From Lentilactobacillus raoultii (GTDB taxonomy: Bacteria > Bacillota > Bacilli > Lactobacillales > Lactobacillaceae), in NCBI RefSeq assembly GCF_900411375.1, contig NZ_LS422992.1:62001-126000 (forward strand): 64,000 bases of DNA, read 5' to 3'. Made by a program: the position numbers and the translations under genes. The notes below the pieces were generated by a model. The model did no database searches and was not told the origin of the DNA. It was given only the letters and a program-made list of their open reading frames with translations. Positions 20,671 to 29,285 of the stretch are shown piece by piece; position 1 is the first letter of the stretch, and each line of letters opens with the position of its first letter.

Positions 20671-21621
20671 ATGATTGAATTTGAAAAGCCTAACATTCAT
20701 AAAATTGAAGAAACCAAGAACTTTGGTGAGGTGGTTGTTGAACCACTCGAAAGAGGATACGGTACTACTCTCGGGAACTCACTTCGCCGTACTTTGTTAT
20801 CATCACTTCCAGGAGCTGCCGTAACCAGCATCCAGATTGATGATGTTCTTCATGAATTCTCAACAATTAAAGGCGTTGTTGAAGATGTTACCCAGATCAT
20901 CCTGAATGTTAAGAAAATTTCGTTGAAATTAGATGGACCTGAAGACGAAGAAGAAAATTTGGAAATTGATGTAATTGGCCCTGCTGACGTGACTGCCGGT
21001 GATATTCAAGGCGATAGTGATGTGACAGTTCTTAACCCGGATCTTCACATTGCAACTGTTGCTGAAGGTGCTACTTTCCATATGCGATTAACTGCTAATA
21101 GGGGTCGAGGGTACGTTTCTGCTGTTGAAAACAAGAAACGCGCTACTGAGATGCCAATTGGTGTTCTTCCTGTTGATTCCATCTATACCCCAATCGAACG
21201 TGTCAACTATCAAGTTGAAAGTACGCGGGTTGGCCAACGCGATGATTTTGATAAATTGACTTTGGATGTTTGGACTAATGGTTCGATCACACCAAGTGAA
21301 GCGGTTAGCTTAGCAGCTAAGATTTTAACTGAGCATCTGGAGATGTTTGTTGATTTAACTGATGAAGCTAAGAATACCGAAATCATGGTTGAGAAAGAAG
21401 AAACCCATAAAGAAAAAATGTTGGAAATGACAATTGAAGAGCTGGATCTTTCGGTTCGGTCTTATAATTGTTTGAAACGTGCCGGCATTAATACTGTTCA
21501 AGAACTTACCGAAAAGACTGAACCTGACATGATGAAGGTTCGAAATTTGGGTCGGAAGTCACTTGAAGAAGTAAAAGAAAAGCTCGCTGCTTTGGGCCTT
21601 TCACTTCGTAAAGAAGATTAA
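20671..21621 (+). CDS. rpoA: DNA-directed RNA polymerase alpha subunit
   Basis: The alpha dimer is the assembly platform of RNA polymerase, and its C-terminal domain binds UP elements and activators. The protein reads [14 protein letters not shown] and is 316 residues. An in-frame ATG three codons upstream (20662) lies only three bases after AAAGGGG, too close for normal spacing, while 20671 is rather far; family comparison favours 20671. Motifs include [13 protein letters not shown] in the N-terminal domain and [14 protein letters not shown] in the C-terminal domain. Confidence 0.96.
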   Translation: MIEFEKPNIHKIEETKNFGEVVVEPLERGYGTTLGNSLRRTLLSSLPGAAVTSIQIDDVLHEFSTIKGVVEDVTQIILNVKKISLKLDGPEDEEENLEIDVIGPADVTAGDIQGDSDVTVLNPDLHIATVAEGATFHMRLTANRGRGYVSAVENKKRATEMPIGVLPVDSIYTPIERVNYQVESTRVGQRDDFDKLTLDVWTNGSITPSEAVSLAAKILTEHLEMFVDLTDEAKNTEIMVEKEETHKEKMLEMTIEELDLSVRSYNCLKRAGINTVQELTEKTEPDMMKVRNLGRKSLEEVKEKLAALGLSLRKED

Positions 21622-21649
21622 TTAAATTTATAAAGGAGGACAACCAGAA

Positions 21650-22033
21650 ATGAGTTATCGGAAATTACAACGTTCGAGTGCACATCGACGCTCATTACTT
21701 CGTAATTTAACTACTGAACTAATTATTCATGGTCAAATTATTACAACTGAAGCTCGAGCTAAAGAAGTTCGTTCAACTGCCGACAAGATGATCTCACTTG
21801 GTAAGCGTGGTGACTTACATGCTCGTCGTCAAGCTGCTTCTTTTATTCGCAACGTCGTTGCTGATGTTAAAGAAGATGGCGATGACATTACTGTCACAAC
21901 TGCTTTGCAAAAAGTGTTTGGAGAGTTGGCTACTAAGTACGCTGATCGAAATGGTGGTTATACTCGGATTCTTAAGATGATGCCACGTCGTGGAGACGGT
22001 GCTCCAATGGTCGTATTAGAACTAGTTGACTAA
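21650..22033 (+). CDS. rplQ: 50S ribosomal protein L17
   Basis: L17 lies near the tunnel exit. The 127-residue product starts [20 protein letters not shown] and has the conserved [16 protein letters not shown] and GGYTRILKM segments. AAAGGAGG ribosome site. It is the last gene of the ribosomal superoperon. Confidence 0.98.
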   Translation: MSYRKLQRSSAHRRSLLRNLTTELIIHGQIITTEARAKEVRSTADKMISLGKRGDLHARRQAASFIRNVVADVKEDGDDITVTTALQKVFGELATKYADRNGGYTRILKMMPRRGDGAPMVVLELVD

Positions 22034-22294
22034 AAAAGTTCCATTTTAGTTTCCTACAAATATTTGTCACATTTCACGAGAATCACTCGGGTTTTTGGTA
22101 TAGAACGTTATGATGGTGGGATTTTGAATTCCTAGTCTAGTTTGAATGTGGGTAAGTCCCATGCACCAATTATCTGGCAGTGATTTTTTTGTACATAAAA
22201 CTCCCAGAGGATCTCATATTCCTCTCGTAACCATTAATGAAAAAGGGATATTTCCTTATAAAATCAACTATAGAAAGTGTTTGAGGCTAATTTG
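22034..22294 (+). promoter_or_regulatory. Intergenic leader before ecfA1 with small hairpins
   Basis: This 261-nt interval has no gene. It holds a short CGAG/CTCG hairpin followed by GGTTTTT (22077-22096), at best a weak terminator after rplQ. An extended -10-like TGGTATAGA lies at 22096-22104 without a recognisable -35. Two further hairpins are TGGG/CCCA (22149-22161) and AGAGGA/TCCTCT (22206-22225). The region may be the untranslated leader of the ecf operon, but I do not recognise a riboswitch in it. Confidence 0.35.
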
Positions 22295-23128
22295 ATGAAA
22301 GAGATTATCCAAGTTAATAAAATTTCATATAGTTATCCTGAACGTCCTTTGCTGTTTAACCAGTTATCTCTAACTGTTCATCAGGGAGAATGGTTGGCGA
22401 TTATTGGTCAAAACGGTAGTGGCAAGAGTACGTTGGCCAGACTGATTGATGGTTTATTAGTCCTGAATCAGGGAGAAATCATTGTAGATGACTTAATGGT
22501 TAATGATCAAAACATTTACGATATTCGAGATCGAATTGGCATGGTTTTTCAAAATCCAGAAGATCAATTTGTTGGTGCAACAGTAGAGGATGATGTCGCT
22601 TTTGGATTGGAAAATCGATTGGTAAAGCGTGAGAAAATGCATGAAATTGTTGAGAAGAGCTTGAAAAATGTCGGAATGTGGGATTTTCGCGAACGAATTC
22701 CAGCTAACTTGTCTGGTGGTCAGAAACAACGAGTTGCGATTGCTGGAATCATTGCGCTTAGTCCAAAAATCATTATTCTAGATGAAGCTACTAGTATGTT
22801 GGATCCTCGTGGTAGAAAAGAAATTCTTAAACTTGTTCGACATCTTAAGGAACAAAACCGCTTGACGGTGATCTCAATTACGCATGATATTGACGAAGCG
22901 GCTGAGGCTGATAGGGTAATTGTTTTAAATCAAGGTAAGATTATTGATGAAAATACACCGCGTGCGATTTTTTCACATTCAAAGCGCTTAAAGGAAGTGG
23001 GCTTGGACATTCCCTATACAGCTAAGTTGATTGCAGCCTTAGTAAAACGTGGAATAGTGGCAGAAAAGTCATATATGGATGATAAGGAGCTAATCACATG
23101 GATACAGCAGTTAGTTTCAGCCAAGTAA
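22295..23128 (+). CDS. ecfA1: ECF transporter energizing ATPase EcfA1
   Basis: EcfA1 is one of two ATPases of the shared energy-coupling factor module that powers vitamin uptake with exchangeable S components such as BioY. The 277-residue product has Walker A GQNGSGKST, Q-loop FQNPEDQ, signature LSGGQ and Walker B IIILDEATSMLD, then the H-loop THD. ATG 22295 is chosen over the in-frame GTG at 22277 because TGAGGC is correctly spaced for it. It overlaps ecfA2 by 31 nt. Confidence 0.95.
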   Translation: MKEIIQVNKISYSYPERPLLFNQLSLTVHQGEWLAIIGQNGSGKSTLARLIDGLLVLNQGEIIVDDLMVNDQNIYDIRDRIGMVFQNPEDQFVGATVEDDVAFGLENRLVKREKMHEIVEKSLKNVGMWDFRERIPANLSGGQKQRVAIAGIIALSPKIIILDEATSMLDPRGRKEILKLVRHLKEQNRLTVISITHDIDEAAEADRVIVLNQGKIIDENTPRAIFSHSKRLKEVGLDIPYTAKLIAALVKRGIVAEKSYMDDKELITWIQQLVSAK

Positions 23129-23970
23129 CTCATACTTATCAGGCAAATACACCCTTTGCTCAAAATGCCTTGGACGATATTACTCTCCAAATTGAAAAGG
23201 GCTCTTTTACTGCAATTATTGGGCATACGGGTAGTGGTAAATCAACGTTGGTTCAACATATTAATGCTTTACTAAAACCAACGTCAGGACAGATAGATGT
23301 TTTAGGGAAAATGATCAGTCCTGAAACAACAAATAAAAATTTGAAGGCTTTTCGAAGACGAGTTGGCATGGTGTTTCAGTTTCCTGAAAAGCAGCTATTT
23401 GAAGAAACGGTCTTAAAAGATATTAAATTTGGGCCTAAAAACTATGGTGTTTCTGATCAAGACGCTGAAGCTGCTGCGCATGAAGCAATGGAATTAGTCG
23501 GCTTAGACAAGTCTTTTTCTAATCATTCTCCATTTGATTTATCTGGTGGACAAATGCGCCGGGTAGCCATTGCTGGTGTTTTAGCAATGAACCCTGAAAT
23601 TCTTATTTTAGATGAACCAACAGCTGGGCTTGATCCTAAGGGTCATCGAGAAATTATGGATTTGGCTAAGTTTTTAAATCAGAAAAAACAGATAACGATT
23701 ATTTTGATAACTCATCAAATGGATGATGTAATTGATTATGCGTCAAATGTGATTGTGATGGATCAGGGAAAAGTAGTAAAGGTAGGACCACCAGAGCAAA
23801 TTTTTAATGATCCGGAATGGGTATACCATATGCAGTTGGACTTACCCAGTAGTGCAGAATTTGCGCAACAACTAAAACTTGCCGGCGTTGATTTGGGGGA
23901 ATTACCACTAACTGTTGAACAACTTGCTAATAAAATTGCTCATCTGGTTGGGAAAGGAGACACAAAATGA
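23098..23970 (+). CDS. ecfA2: ECF transporter energizing ATPase EcfA2
   Basis: This is the second ATPase of the ECF module and pairs with EcfA1 beneath EcfT. The 290-residue protein has Walker A GHTGSGKST, Q-loop FQFPEKQLFEETV, signature LSGGQMRR, Walker B ILILDEPTAGLD and the H-loop THQMDD. AAGGAGC ribosome site lies within the end of ecfA1, which it overlaps by 31 nt; it overlaps ecfT by 4 nt. The tight overlaps suggest coupled, stoichiometric synthesis. Confidence 0.95.
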   Translation: MDTAVSFSQVTHTYQANTPFAQNALDDITLQIEKGSFTAIIGHTGSGKSTLVQHINALLKPTSGQIDVLGKMISPETTNKNLKAFRRRVGMVFQFPEKQLFEETVLKDIKFGPKNYGVSDQDAEAAAHEAMELVGLDKSFSNHSPFDLSGGQMRRVAIAGVLAMNPEILILDEPTAGLDPKGHREIMDLAKFLNQKKQITIILITHQMDDVIDYASNVIVMDQGKVVKVGPPEQIFNDPEWVYHMQLDLPSSAEFAQQLKLAGVDLGELPLTVEQLANKIAHLVGKGDTK

Positions 23971-24761
23971 GTAACTTCATTTTTGGACGATATCTCCCCG
24001 GTCATTCTTGGATTCATCAAATGAGTCCACAATCAAAGCTTTTATTATGCTTTTATTTTGTTGTTGTTATTTTTTTTGCTAATAATTTGCCATCCTACGG
24101 TGTTTTGTGTGTGCTTATTTTAGTAGCTATCTTATCTTCTGGAATCTCCATTATGTATTTCTTAAAAGGCATTAGACCTTTAATCTGGTTAATTATTTTC
24201 ACCGTCCTGTTACAAATTCTATTTAGTAGTGGTGGTCACGTTCTTTGGCATTTTGGCCCATTCTCAGTGACTGATGAGAGTCTGATCAATGGTGGCTTTA
24301 TCTTTATGCGGTTCCTTTTAATTATTATGATTTCAACAGTTTTAACGTTAACGACGACTCCCCTGGCAATCGCGGATGGGGTACAAACTATCCTGAAACC
24401 GCTGAAAAAAATAAGGTTCCCCGTTGACACACTGGCATTGATGTTATCAATTGCCCTGCGGTTCGTTCCTACTTTAATGGATGAAATGGAGACGATTATG
24501 AATGCTCAACGTGCCAGAGGAGTTGATTTTGGTTCAGGGAGTTTAAAACATCGGGTTAAGGCAGCGGTGCCATTGCTAGTACCACTATTTACAGGCGCGA
24601 TTAATCATGCCGAGAATCTTTCCACAGCAATGGAAGCTCGCGGTTTTTCGGATAGTGAACATCGGACTAAGTATCGCTTGTATAAATGGCAGGGTAAGGA
24701 CACAATTAGTTGGCTGATTTTTATTTTAGTTGGCGTAGCGGTTTTATTTATTAGAAAGTAG
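23967..24761 (+). CDS. ecfT: ECF transporter transmembrane scaffold EcfT
   Basis: EcfT is the membrane scaffold that connects the two ATPases to the S component. The 264-residue protein has several hydrophobic segments and the two characteristic Ala-Arg-Gly coupling motifs, AQRARGVDFG and MEARGFSD (about residues 177 and 220), which insert into grooves of the ATPases. It starts within the ATGA overlap with ecfA2 and abuts truA with no gap. Confidence 0.95.
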   Translation: MSNFIFGRYLPGHSWIHQMSPQSKLLLCFYFVVVIFFANNLPSYGVLCVLILVAILSSGISIMYFLKGIRPLIWLIIFTVLLQILFSSGGHVLWHFGPFSVTDESLINGGFIFMRFLLIIMISTVLTLTTTPLAIADGVQTILKPLKKIRFPVDTLALMLSIALRFVPTLMDEMETIMNAQRARGVDFGSGSLKHRVKAAVPLLVPLFTGAINHAENLSTAMEARGFSDSEHRTKYRLYKWQGKDTISWLIFILVGVAVLFIRK

Positions 24762-25571
24762 TTGATTACAATTACAAGTCGTTATAAAGTAACATTTATG
24801 TATGATGGTACGAAATTCAGTGGGTTTGAAAGACAACCTAATCAGAGAACGGTTGAAGGAGTTTTAACTCAGAAAGTTAATGTGATGGCCAAAAAGCCCG
24901 ATCCACCAATTATTATTTATGGTTCCGGTAGAACGGATGCCGGCGTCCACGCAATCGCTCAAGTAGCCCATTTTGATTTTCCGTTTGATTTACCCACTCA
25001 AGCTGTTTATAAGGGATTAAATAGTATGCTGCCATTAGACATGGAAGTTACCAAAGTTGAACGGGTAAGTCAGCAATTTCATGCTCGTTATGATGTTTCT
25101 GGAAAAAAATATATTTATAGAATGTACCTTGGCGAATTTCAAAATCCATTTAAAAGAAATTATACTGGACACTGGAAGTTCCCAATTAATTTGGAAAAAG
25201 TAAAACGGGCATTAGTTGATTTAGAGGGAGAGCACGATTTTACGAGTTTTGTGGCTTCGGGATCAACAGCTCGATCGAATATCCGAACTATTTATTCTGC
25301 AACTGCTCAGTTAAATTCAACTAAGGACGAGTTACAATTGGAATTTTACGGGAATGGCTTTTTGTATAATATGGTTCGAATTATAGTTGGTGTAGTGGCT
25401 GAAATTGGATCGGGAATGAGGCCCGAAGGCGATATACAACGTTTATATAAGGTGAAAGATCGAAATCAGGCCAGGAGAACGATGCCAGCGTCTGGCCTTT
25501 ATCTTAAACAAGTTTTTTATGAGGGTGATGACCCGGCTCATCCAACTAAGTTAGTAAAACGTTGGCGTTAA
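24762..25571 (+). CDS. truA: tRNA pseudouridine(38-40) synthase
   Basis: TruA makes pseudouridine at positions 38-40 of the tRNA anticodon stem. The 269-residue product has the catalytic Asp in GSGRTDAGVHA and the conserved NGFLYNMVRIIVG segment. The start is a TTG directly after the ecfT stop, with no good ribosome site, so translation is probably coupled to ecfT. The next Met (FMYDGT) would remove the first strand of the fold. No clear terminator follows. Confidence 0.94.
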   Translation: MITITSRYKVTFMYDGTKFSGFERQPNQRTVEGVLTQKVNVMAKKPDPPIIIYGSGRTDAGVHAIAQVAHFDFPFDLPTQAVYKGLNSMLPLDMEVTKVERVSQQFHARYDVSGKKYIYRMYLGEFQNPFKRNYTGHWKFPINLEKVKRALVDLEGEHDFTSFVASGSTARSNIRTIYSATAQLNSTKDELQLEFYGNGFLYNMVRIIVGVVAEIGSGMRPEGDIQRLYKVKDRNQARRTMPASGLYLKQVFYEGDDPAHPTKLVKRWR

Positions 25572-25636
25572 TAGAAAGTTGTTGTGACCTGAAAGCAAAG
25601 ATTAATGAGAAGCTAACACAACAAAAATTAGGTTAA

Positions 25637-25660
25637 GTTTCTCAGCGTAAATCGAGAAAC
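25637..25660. repeat. Perfect inverted repeat upstream of the rplM promoter
   Basis: GTTTCTC (25637-25643) and GAGAAAC (25654-25660) form a 7-bp inverted repeat with a 10-nt centre, ending 3 nt before the -35 box of rplM. There is no T tract after it, so it is not a standard terminator. It could be a protein-binding site or a weak terminator of truA. Confidence 0.35.
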
Positions 25661-25663
25661 AGA

Positions 25664-25692
25664 TTGACTTTTATCAAAATTATTAGTATTAT
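25664..25692 (+). promoter_or_regulatory. Promoter of rplM-rpsI
   Basis: TTGACT (25664-25669) and TATTAT (25687-25692) are 17 bp apart, 5 of 6 matches each. The expected transcript starts near 25699. Confidence 0.85.
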
Positions 25693-25699
25693 GTTAGTT

Positions 25700-25773
25700 G
25701 GTATTGTTTGCCCCACGATGAGCCCCGGAAACTTATTTGGTGTCGAACAAACACAGACTTGGAGGAATATAAC
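25700..25773 (+). promoter_or_regulatory. Leader of rplM (L13-leader position)
   Basis: TGTTTG (25705-25710) can pair with CAAACA (25748-25753), enclosing a C- and G-rich 37-nt segment, and the helix ends shortly before the GGAGGA ribosome site. Many Firmicutes carry an RNA element called the L13 leader at exactly this place. I cannot run a covariance search, so membership is inferred from position and shape. Confidence 0.5.
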
Positions 25774-26217
25774 GTGCGTACAACTTATATGGCAAAACCT
25801 GGTGAAGTAGAGCGTAAATGGTACGTTGTGGACGCAACAGATGTATCATTAGGTCGTCTCTCATCAGTAGTCGCTTCAATTTTAAAAGGTAAAAATAAAC
25901 CTACTTATACCCCAAATGTTGATACTGGGGACAATGTCATTGTAATCAATGCCAGCAAAGTAGGATTAACAGGTCGTAAAGATAAAAATAAAATCTATTA
26001 TCACCATACTCGCTTCATTGGTGGTTTAAAGCAAAAAACAGCTGGTGAGTTCCGTGAAAAGAACCCAGAAAAGCTTATTGAGACATCAGTTAAAGGGATG
26101 CTTCCTCATGGAACGTTAGGTCATAAGATCGGTTTGAAGTTGCATGTCTATGCAGGTCCTGAACATGATCATCAAGCACAAAAACCAGAAACATTAGACA
26201 TTAAGAACCTAATTTAA
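25774..26217 (+). CDS. rplM: 50S ribosomal protein L13
   Basis: L13 is an early 50S assembly protein. The 147-residue product starts at GTG ([20 protein letters not shown]), preceded by TTGGAGGA. A longer in-frame reading from TTG 25708 is rejected because it lies within the leader helix and lacks a ribosome site. It has the conserved [15 protein letters not shown] and [11 protein letters not shown] segments and is cotranscribed with rpsI. Confidence 0.97.
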   Translation: MRTTYMAKPGEVERKWYVVDATDVSLGRLSSVVASILKGKNKPTYTPNVDTGDNVIVINASKVGLTGRKDKNKIYYHHTRFIGGLKQKTAGEFREKNPEKLIETSVKGMLPHGTLGHKIGLKLHVYAGPEHDHQAQKPETLDIKNLI

Positions 26218-26230
26218 GGAGGAACTCACT

Positions 26231-26623
26231 TTGGCTCAAGTACAATATCGCGGCACTGGCCGTCGTAAAGACTCGGTTGCTCGTGTACGTTTGGTACCGG
26301 GAACTGGCAAAATTATTATGAATGATAAAGCAATTGAAGATTACATTCCATTTGCAAACTTACGTGAAGTGGTTGTACAACCATTTAATGTAACTGAGAC
26401 ACTTGGAAATTATGACACACTTGTTAATGTTAACGGTGGTGGCTTCTCTGGTCAAGCCGGTGCAACTCGTCATGGGATTGCTCGTGCATTACTGGCAGTT
26501 GATCCAGATTTTCGTGGACCATTAAAGCGTGCCGGTTTATTAACTCGTGATGCTCGAATGAAAGAACGTAAGAAGCCAGGTCTTAAGAAAGCTCGTAAGG
26601 CTTCACAATTTTCAAAGCGTTAA
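26231..26623 (+). CDS. rpsI: 30S ribosomal protein S9
   Basis: S9 contacts P-site tRNA through its C-terminal Lys-Arg tail, present here as QFSKR. The 130-residue product starts at TTG ([19 protein letters not shown]) with AAGGAGGA upstream and has the [19 protein letters not shown] signature. It follows rplM by 13 nt and is closed by a long terminator. Confidence 0.97.
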   Translation: MAQVQYRGTGRRKDSVARVRLVPGTGKIIMNDKAIEDYIPFANLREVVVQPFNVTETLGNYDTLVNVNGGGFSGQAGATRHGIARALLAVDPDFRGPLKRAGLLTRDARMKERKKPGLKKARKASQFSKR

Positions 26624-26668
26624 TATTCTTTATTTCAAATATCAAAATAATAATTTTTCGCTTAAAAA

Positions 26669-26732
26669 TTTTAAAAAGAAGGCAATCAATTATTTTGGAT
26701 CTACCAAAATAGTGTTTGCCTTCTTTTTAAAA
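26669..26732 (+). terminator. Intrinsic terminator after rpsI
   Basis: A two-part hairpin: the outer stem of 17 bp pairs 26669-26685 with 26716-26732, and an inner TATTTTGG/CCAAAATA stem caps it. The distal arm carries the T tract. It separates rplM-rpsI from the next gene. Confidence 0.9.
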
Positions 26733-26785
26733 TGTCTAAAAAAAGCATAAGCCCAATTTTAATAGTAAGGGAAGCAGCGATAATT

Positions 26786-26794
26786 TGGTATAAT
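26786..26794 (+). promoter_or_regulatory. Extended -10 promoter of the S-component gene
   Basis: TGGTATAAT is a perfect extended -10 (TG-N-TATAAT), 27 nt before the ATG. No convincing -35 is visible at the correct distance, which extended -10 promoters tolerate. Confidence 0.65.
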
Positions 26795-26821
26795 ATAGCC
26801 ATCGAAATGGAGGGTTAAAGG

Positions 26822-27418
26822 ATGGCTGATAAGAAAAAGACACTCAGATTCAATCTATTAGCAATGTTTATCGCTATCATAATCTTACAAACTTCAATCC
26901 CTTTAATTGGTTATATTCCGATTGGACCACTTGATATTACAATCATTTCAGCAACAGTTGTTATTGCAACTATTTTGATGGGCACCAGGGATGGTGCAAT
27001 TATCGGTGGTGTGTGGGGGCTGATTACTTTTATCCGGGCCTATGTCTGGCCAACTAGTCCGTTAGCAACAATTGTTTTTGTCAATCCAGTCGTCTCTGTA
27101 CTGCCAAGAATTTTAATTGGAATCGTTGCAGGTGTTACTTATCAAACACTTTCAAAGCGCCTTAAGCAGCAATCGGTCAGTATTTCAATTGCTGCTGTTC
27201 TTGGCTCACTTACAAACACAATTTTAGTATTGGGATTGATTTATCTGTTTTATAAAGCAAAGACACCCCAACTTTATCAAATAAATATTAAAGATTTGCT
27301 GCCATATTTACTTGGAGTAGTTGGAACAAACGGTATTCCTGAAGCAATTTTTAGTGGGATCGTTACGCCATTAATTGTGATGCCACTTCAAAAAGTATTA
27401 AAAGGACGATTAAATTGA
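26822..27418 (+). CDS. ECF transporter substrate-binding (S) component, vitamin unknown
   Basis: This looks like a free-standing S component that captures a vitamin and docks to EcfA1A2T. The 198-residue protein is almost entirely membrane-embedded, with about six hydrophobic segments. It has the motifs GPLDITIISATVVI, GTRDGAIIGGVWGL and NPVVSVLPRILIGIVAG, which I associate with the broad ECF S-component family that includes pantothenate, folate and riboflavin types. Pantothenate is my first guess for the substrate, but nothing in the window decides it. It is transcribed alone. Confidence 0.75.
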   Translation: MADKKKTLRFNLLAMFIAIIILQTSIPLIGYIPIGPLDITIISATVVIATILMGTRDGAIIGGVWGLITFIRAYVWPTSPLATIVFVNPVVSVLPRILIGIVAGVTYQTLSKRLKQQSVSISIAAVLGSLTNTILVLGLIYLFYKAKTPQLYQINIKDLLPYLLGVVGTNGIPEAIFSGIVTPLIVMPLQKVLKGRLN

Positions 27419-27428
27419 GTCCAGTTAT

Positions 27429-27462
27429 AAAAAAGCCGCCGAAAATTATCGGACGACTTTTT
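27429..27462. terminator. Bidirectional terminator between the S-component gene and its convergent neighbour
   Basis: A GC-rich stem with bulges (left arm 27429-27442, right arm 27449-27462) is flanked by A on the left and T on the right, so it can serve both convergent genes. Confidence 0.8.
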
Positions 27463-27469
27463 AAATGAC

Positions 27470-27754
27470 TTATTTCTTTTTGGATGATTTAGTGCTCTTG
27501 GTTTCTTTGTCATCATCCGTATCTTTAATTTTCGGCGCAGCTTTGATCATTTTCAAGTGCCGGTTATTGATGACAACTTTCTTGTGGTATTTATCAATTA
27601 TTTCGGGATCATCAGATTCAAATGTGATCAAAAAGGAGTTCGTGTAGCTTTTATCAATAAAGCCTTTAAACGTTCGCTTTTCAATCTTGAATGAAACCTC
27701 GTCGCCAACGTGAAATTTTGATTGTGCTGCTGATACTTCGGTGTTTTTAGCCAT
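27470..27754 (-). CDS. Small basic conserved protein, DUF2187-like
   Basis: This is a 94-residue cytosolic protein of unknown function. Residues 14-65 (FHVGDEVSFKI, TFKGFIDKSYTNSFLITF, KVVINNRHLKMI) look like a small beta-barrel of the SH3/KOW type found in the DUF2187 family of Firmicutes. The tail is rich in Asp, Lys, Ser and Thr and ends in KSSKKK, likely disordered. It has its own promoter (27790-27818) and a GGAGAT ribosome site. The family assignment is from memory of motif shape. Confidence 0.6.
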   Translation of the reverse strand: MAKNTEVSAAQSKFHVGDEVSFKIEKRTFKGFIDKSYTNSFLITFESDDPEIIDKYHKKVVINNRHLKMIKAAPKIKDTDDDKETKSTKSSKKK

Positions 27755-27789
27755 AGGTTTACATCTCCAGATTTTAAGTGTCAGATGAT

Positions 27790-27818
27790 AACATAACCGA
27801 TATTGTGGAATTTGTCAA
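27790..27818 (-). promoter_or_regulatory. Promoter of the DUF2187-like gene
   Basis: Read on the minus strand, a perfect TTGACA (27818-27813) and TATGTT (27795-27790) are separated by 17 bp, about 36 nt before the ATG. Confidence 0.75.
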
Positions 27819-27943
27819 TGAAAAAGGCCACCTTAACGATTATCTGACGATAGTTTAGTGCTGAGTGGTCCATCATTGGAAAGATACTCATGATAGATTT
27901 GAGTTAACACTTTTAAAAAATGTCACCAAGTTTAAATTATCAA

Positions 27944-27972
27944 TTGTCTTTATTGAAAAATATCGTTAGAAT
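27944..27972 (+). promoter_or_regulatory. Promoter of the glucosaminidase-xpt pair
   Basis: TTGTCT (27944-27949) and TAGAAT (27967-27972) are 17 bp apart, predicting a start near 27979. This helps set the start codon of the following gene. Confidence 0.7.
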
Positions 27973-28004
27973 TAGTTTTGATAGTCGGAAAGTTTGAGGT
28001 TGAA

Positions 28005-28637
28005 TTGGCAAAGTATAGTAATCGGCGAAAGCGTCGGAAACAAACATCAAATATTATTGTGATGTTAGTTCTAATTGCCTTTGGATTAATGATTGTTTTG
28101 GGATTTAAAATGTTGTCATCAGATGTTTCAAGTCCACAACGAGTTGATGACGCAAGAAGTCAATTAGCGGCTCAACACCGTAAATTTATTAATCAACTGG
28201 CACCACAAGCCCAGCTGCTTCAGGGACAATATAATATTTTACCCAGTATCACGATTGCACAGGCAATTCTTGAATCTGATTGGGGGACAAGCCAGCTTTC
28301 AAGTAAGTACCATAATCTTTTTGGCGTAAAGGCGCAAAGCTCAAATACCAAATCAGTTTATTTGGACACCCAGGAATATGTAAACGGGCACTATGTGACG
28401 GTTAAAGCGCGTTTTGAGGCTTACAATAGTTGGAATGAATCGTTGGCAGAACATGCCAAATTGTTGGCTTACGGGACTAAATGGAACCCGGATCAATACC
28501 GGGATGTTGTGTCGGCGGATAATTATATCCAAGCTGCCCGAGGACTTGAAAAGGATGGTTACGCAACGGACCCAACGTACACTGAAAAACTTATTTCACT
28601 TATTAAGAATTACAAATTATATCAATTTGATGACTAG
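28005..28637 (+). CDS. Membrane-anchored N-acetylglucosaminidase (GH73)
   Basis: This is a peptidoglycan hydrolase of the glucosaminidase family acting outside the cell. The 210-residue protein has a basic N-terminus (KYSNRRKRRK), one membrane segment (about residues 17-34), then a GH73 domain with the catalytic Glu in AQAILESDWGTS (about residue 90) and the YHNLFGVK motif. I choose TTG 28005, with TGAGGT just upstream, because the earlier in-frame TTG (27978) coincides with the predicted transcription start. There are no SH3b or LysM cell-wall modules. xpt follows 15 nt downstream. Confidence 0.88.
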   Translation: MAKYSNRRKRRKQTSNIIVMLVLIAFGLMIVLGFKMLSSDVSSPQRVDDARSQLAAQHRKFINQLAPQAQLLQGQYNILPSITIAQAILESDWGTSQLSSKYHNLFGVKAQSSNTKSVYLDTQEYVNGHYVTVKARFEAYNSWNESLAEHAKLLAYGTKWNPDQYRDVVSADNYIQAARGLEKDGYATDPTYTEKLISLIKNYKLYQFDD

Positions 28638-29225
<588 letters not shown>

Positions 29226-29285
29226 ACAATAAAGTAGTACAATAAATTCGTGTTATTAGGCATTTATTAAACGGTGGGCAAGTAA

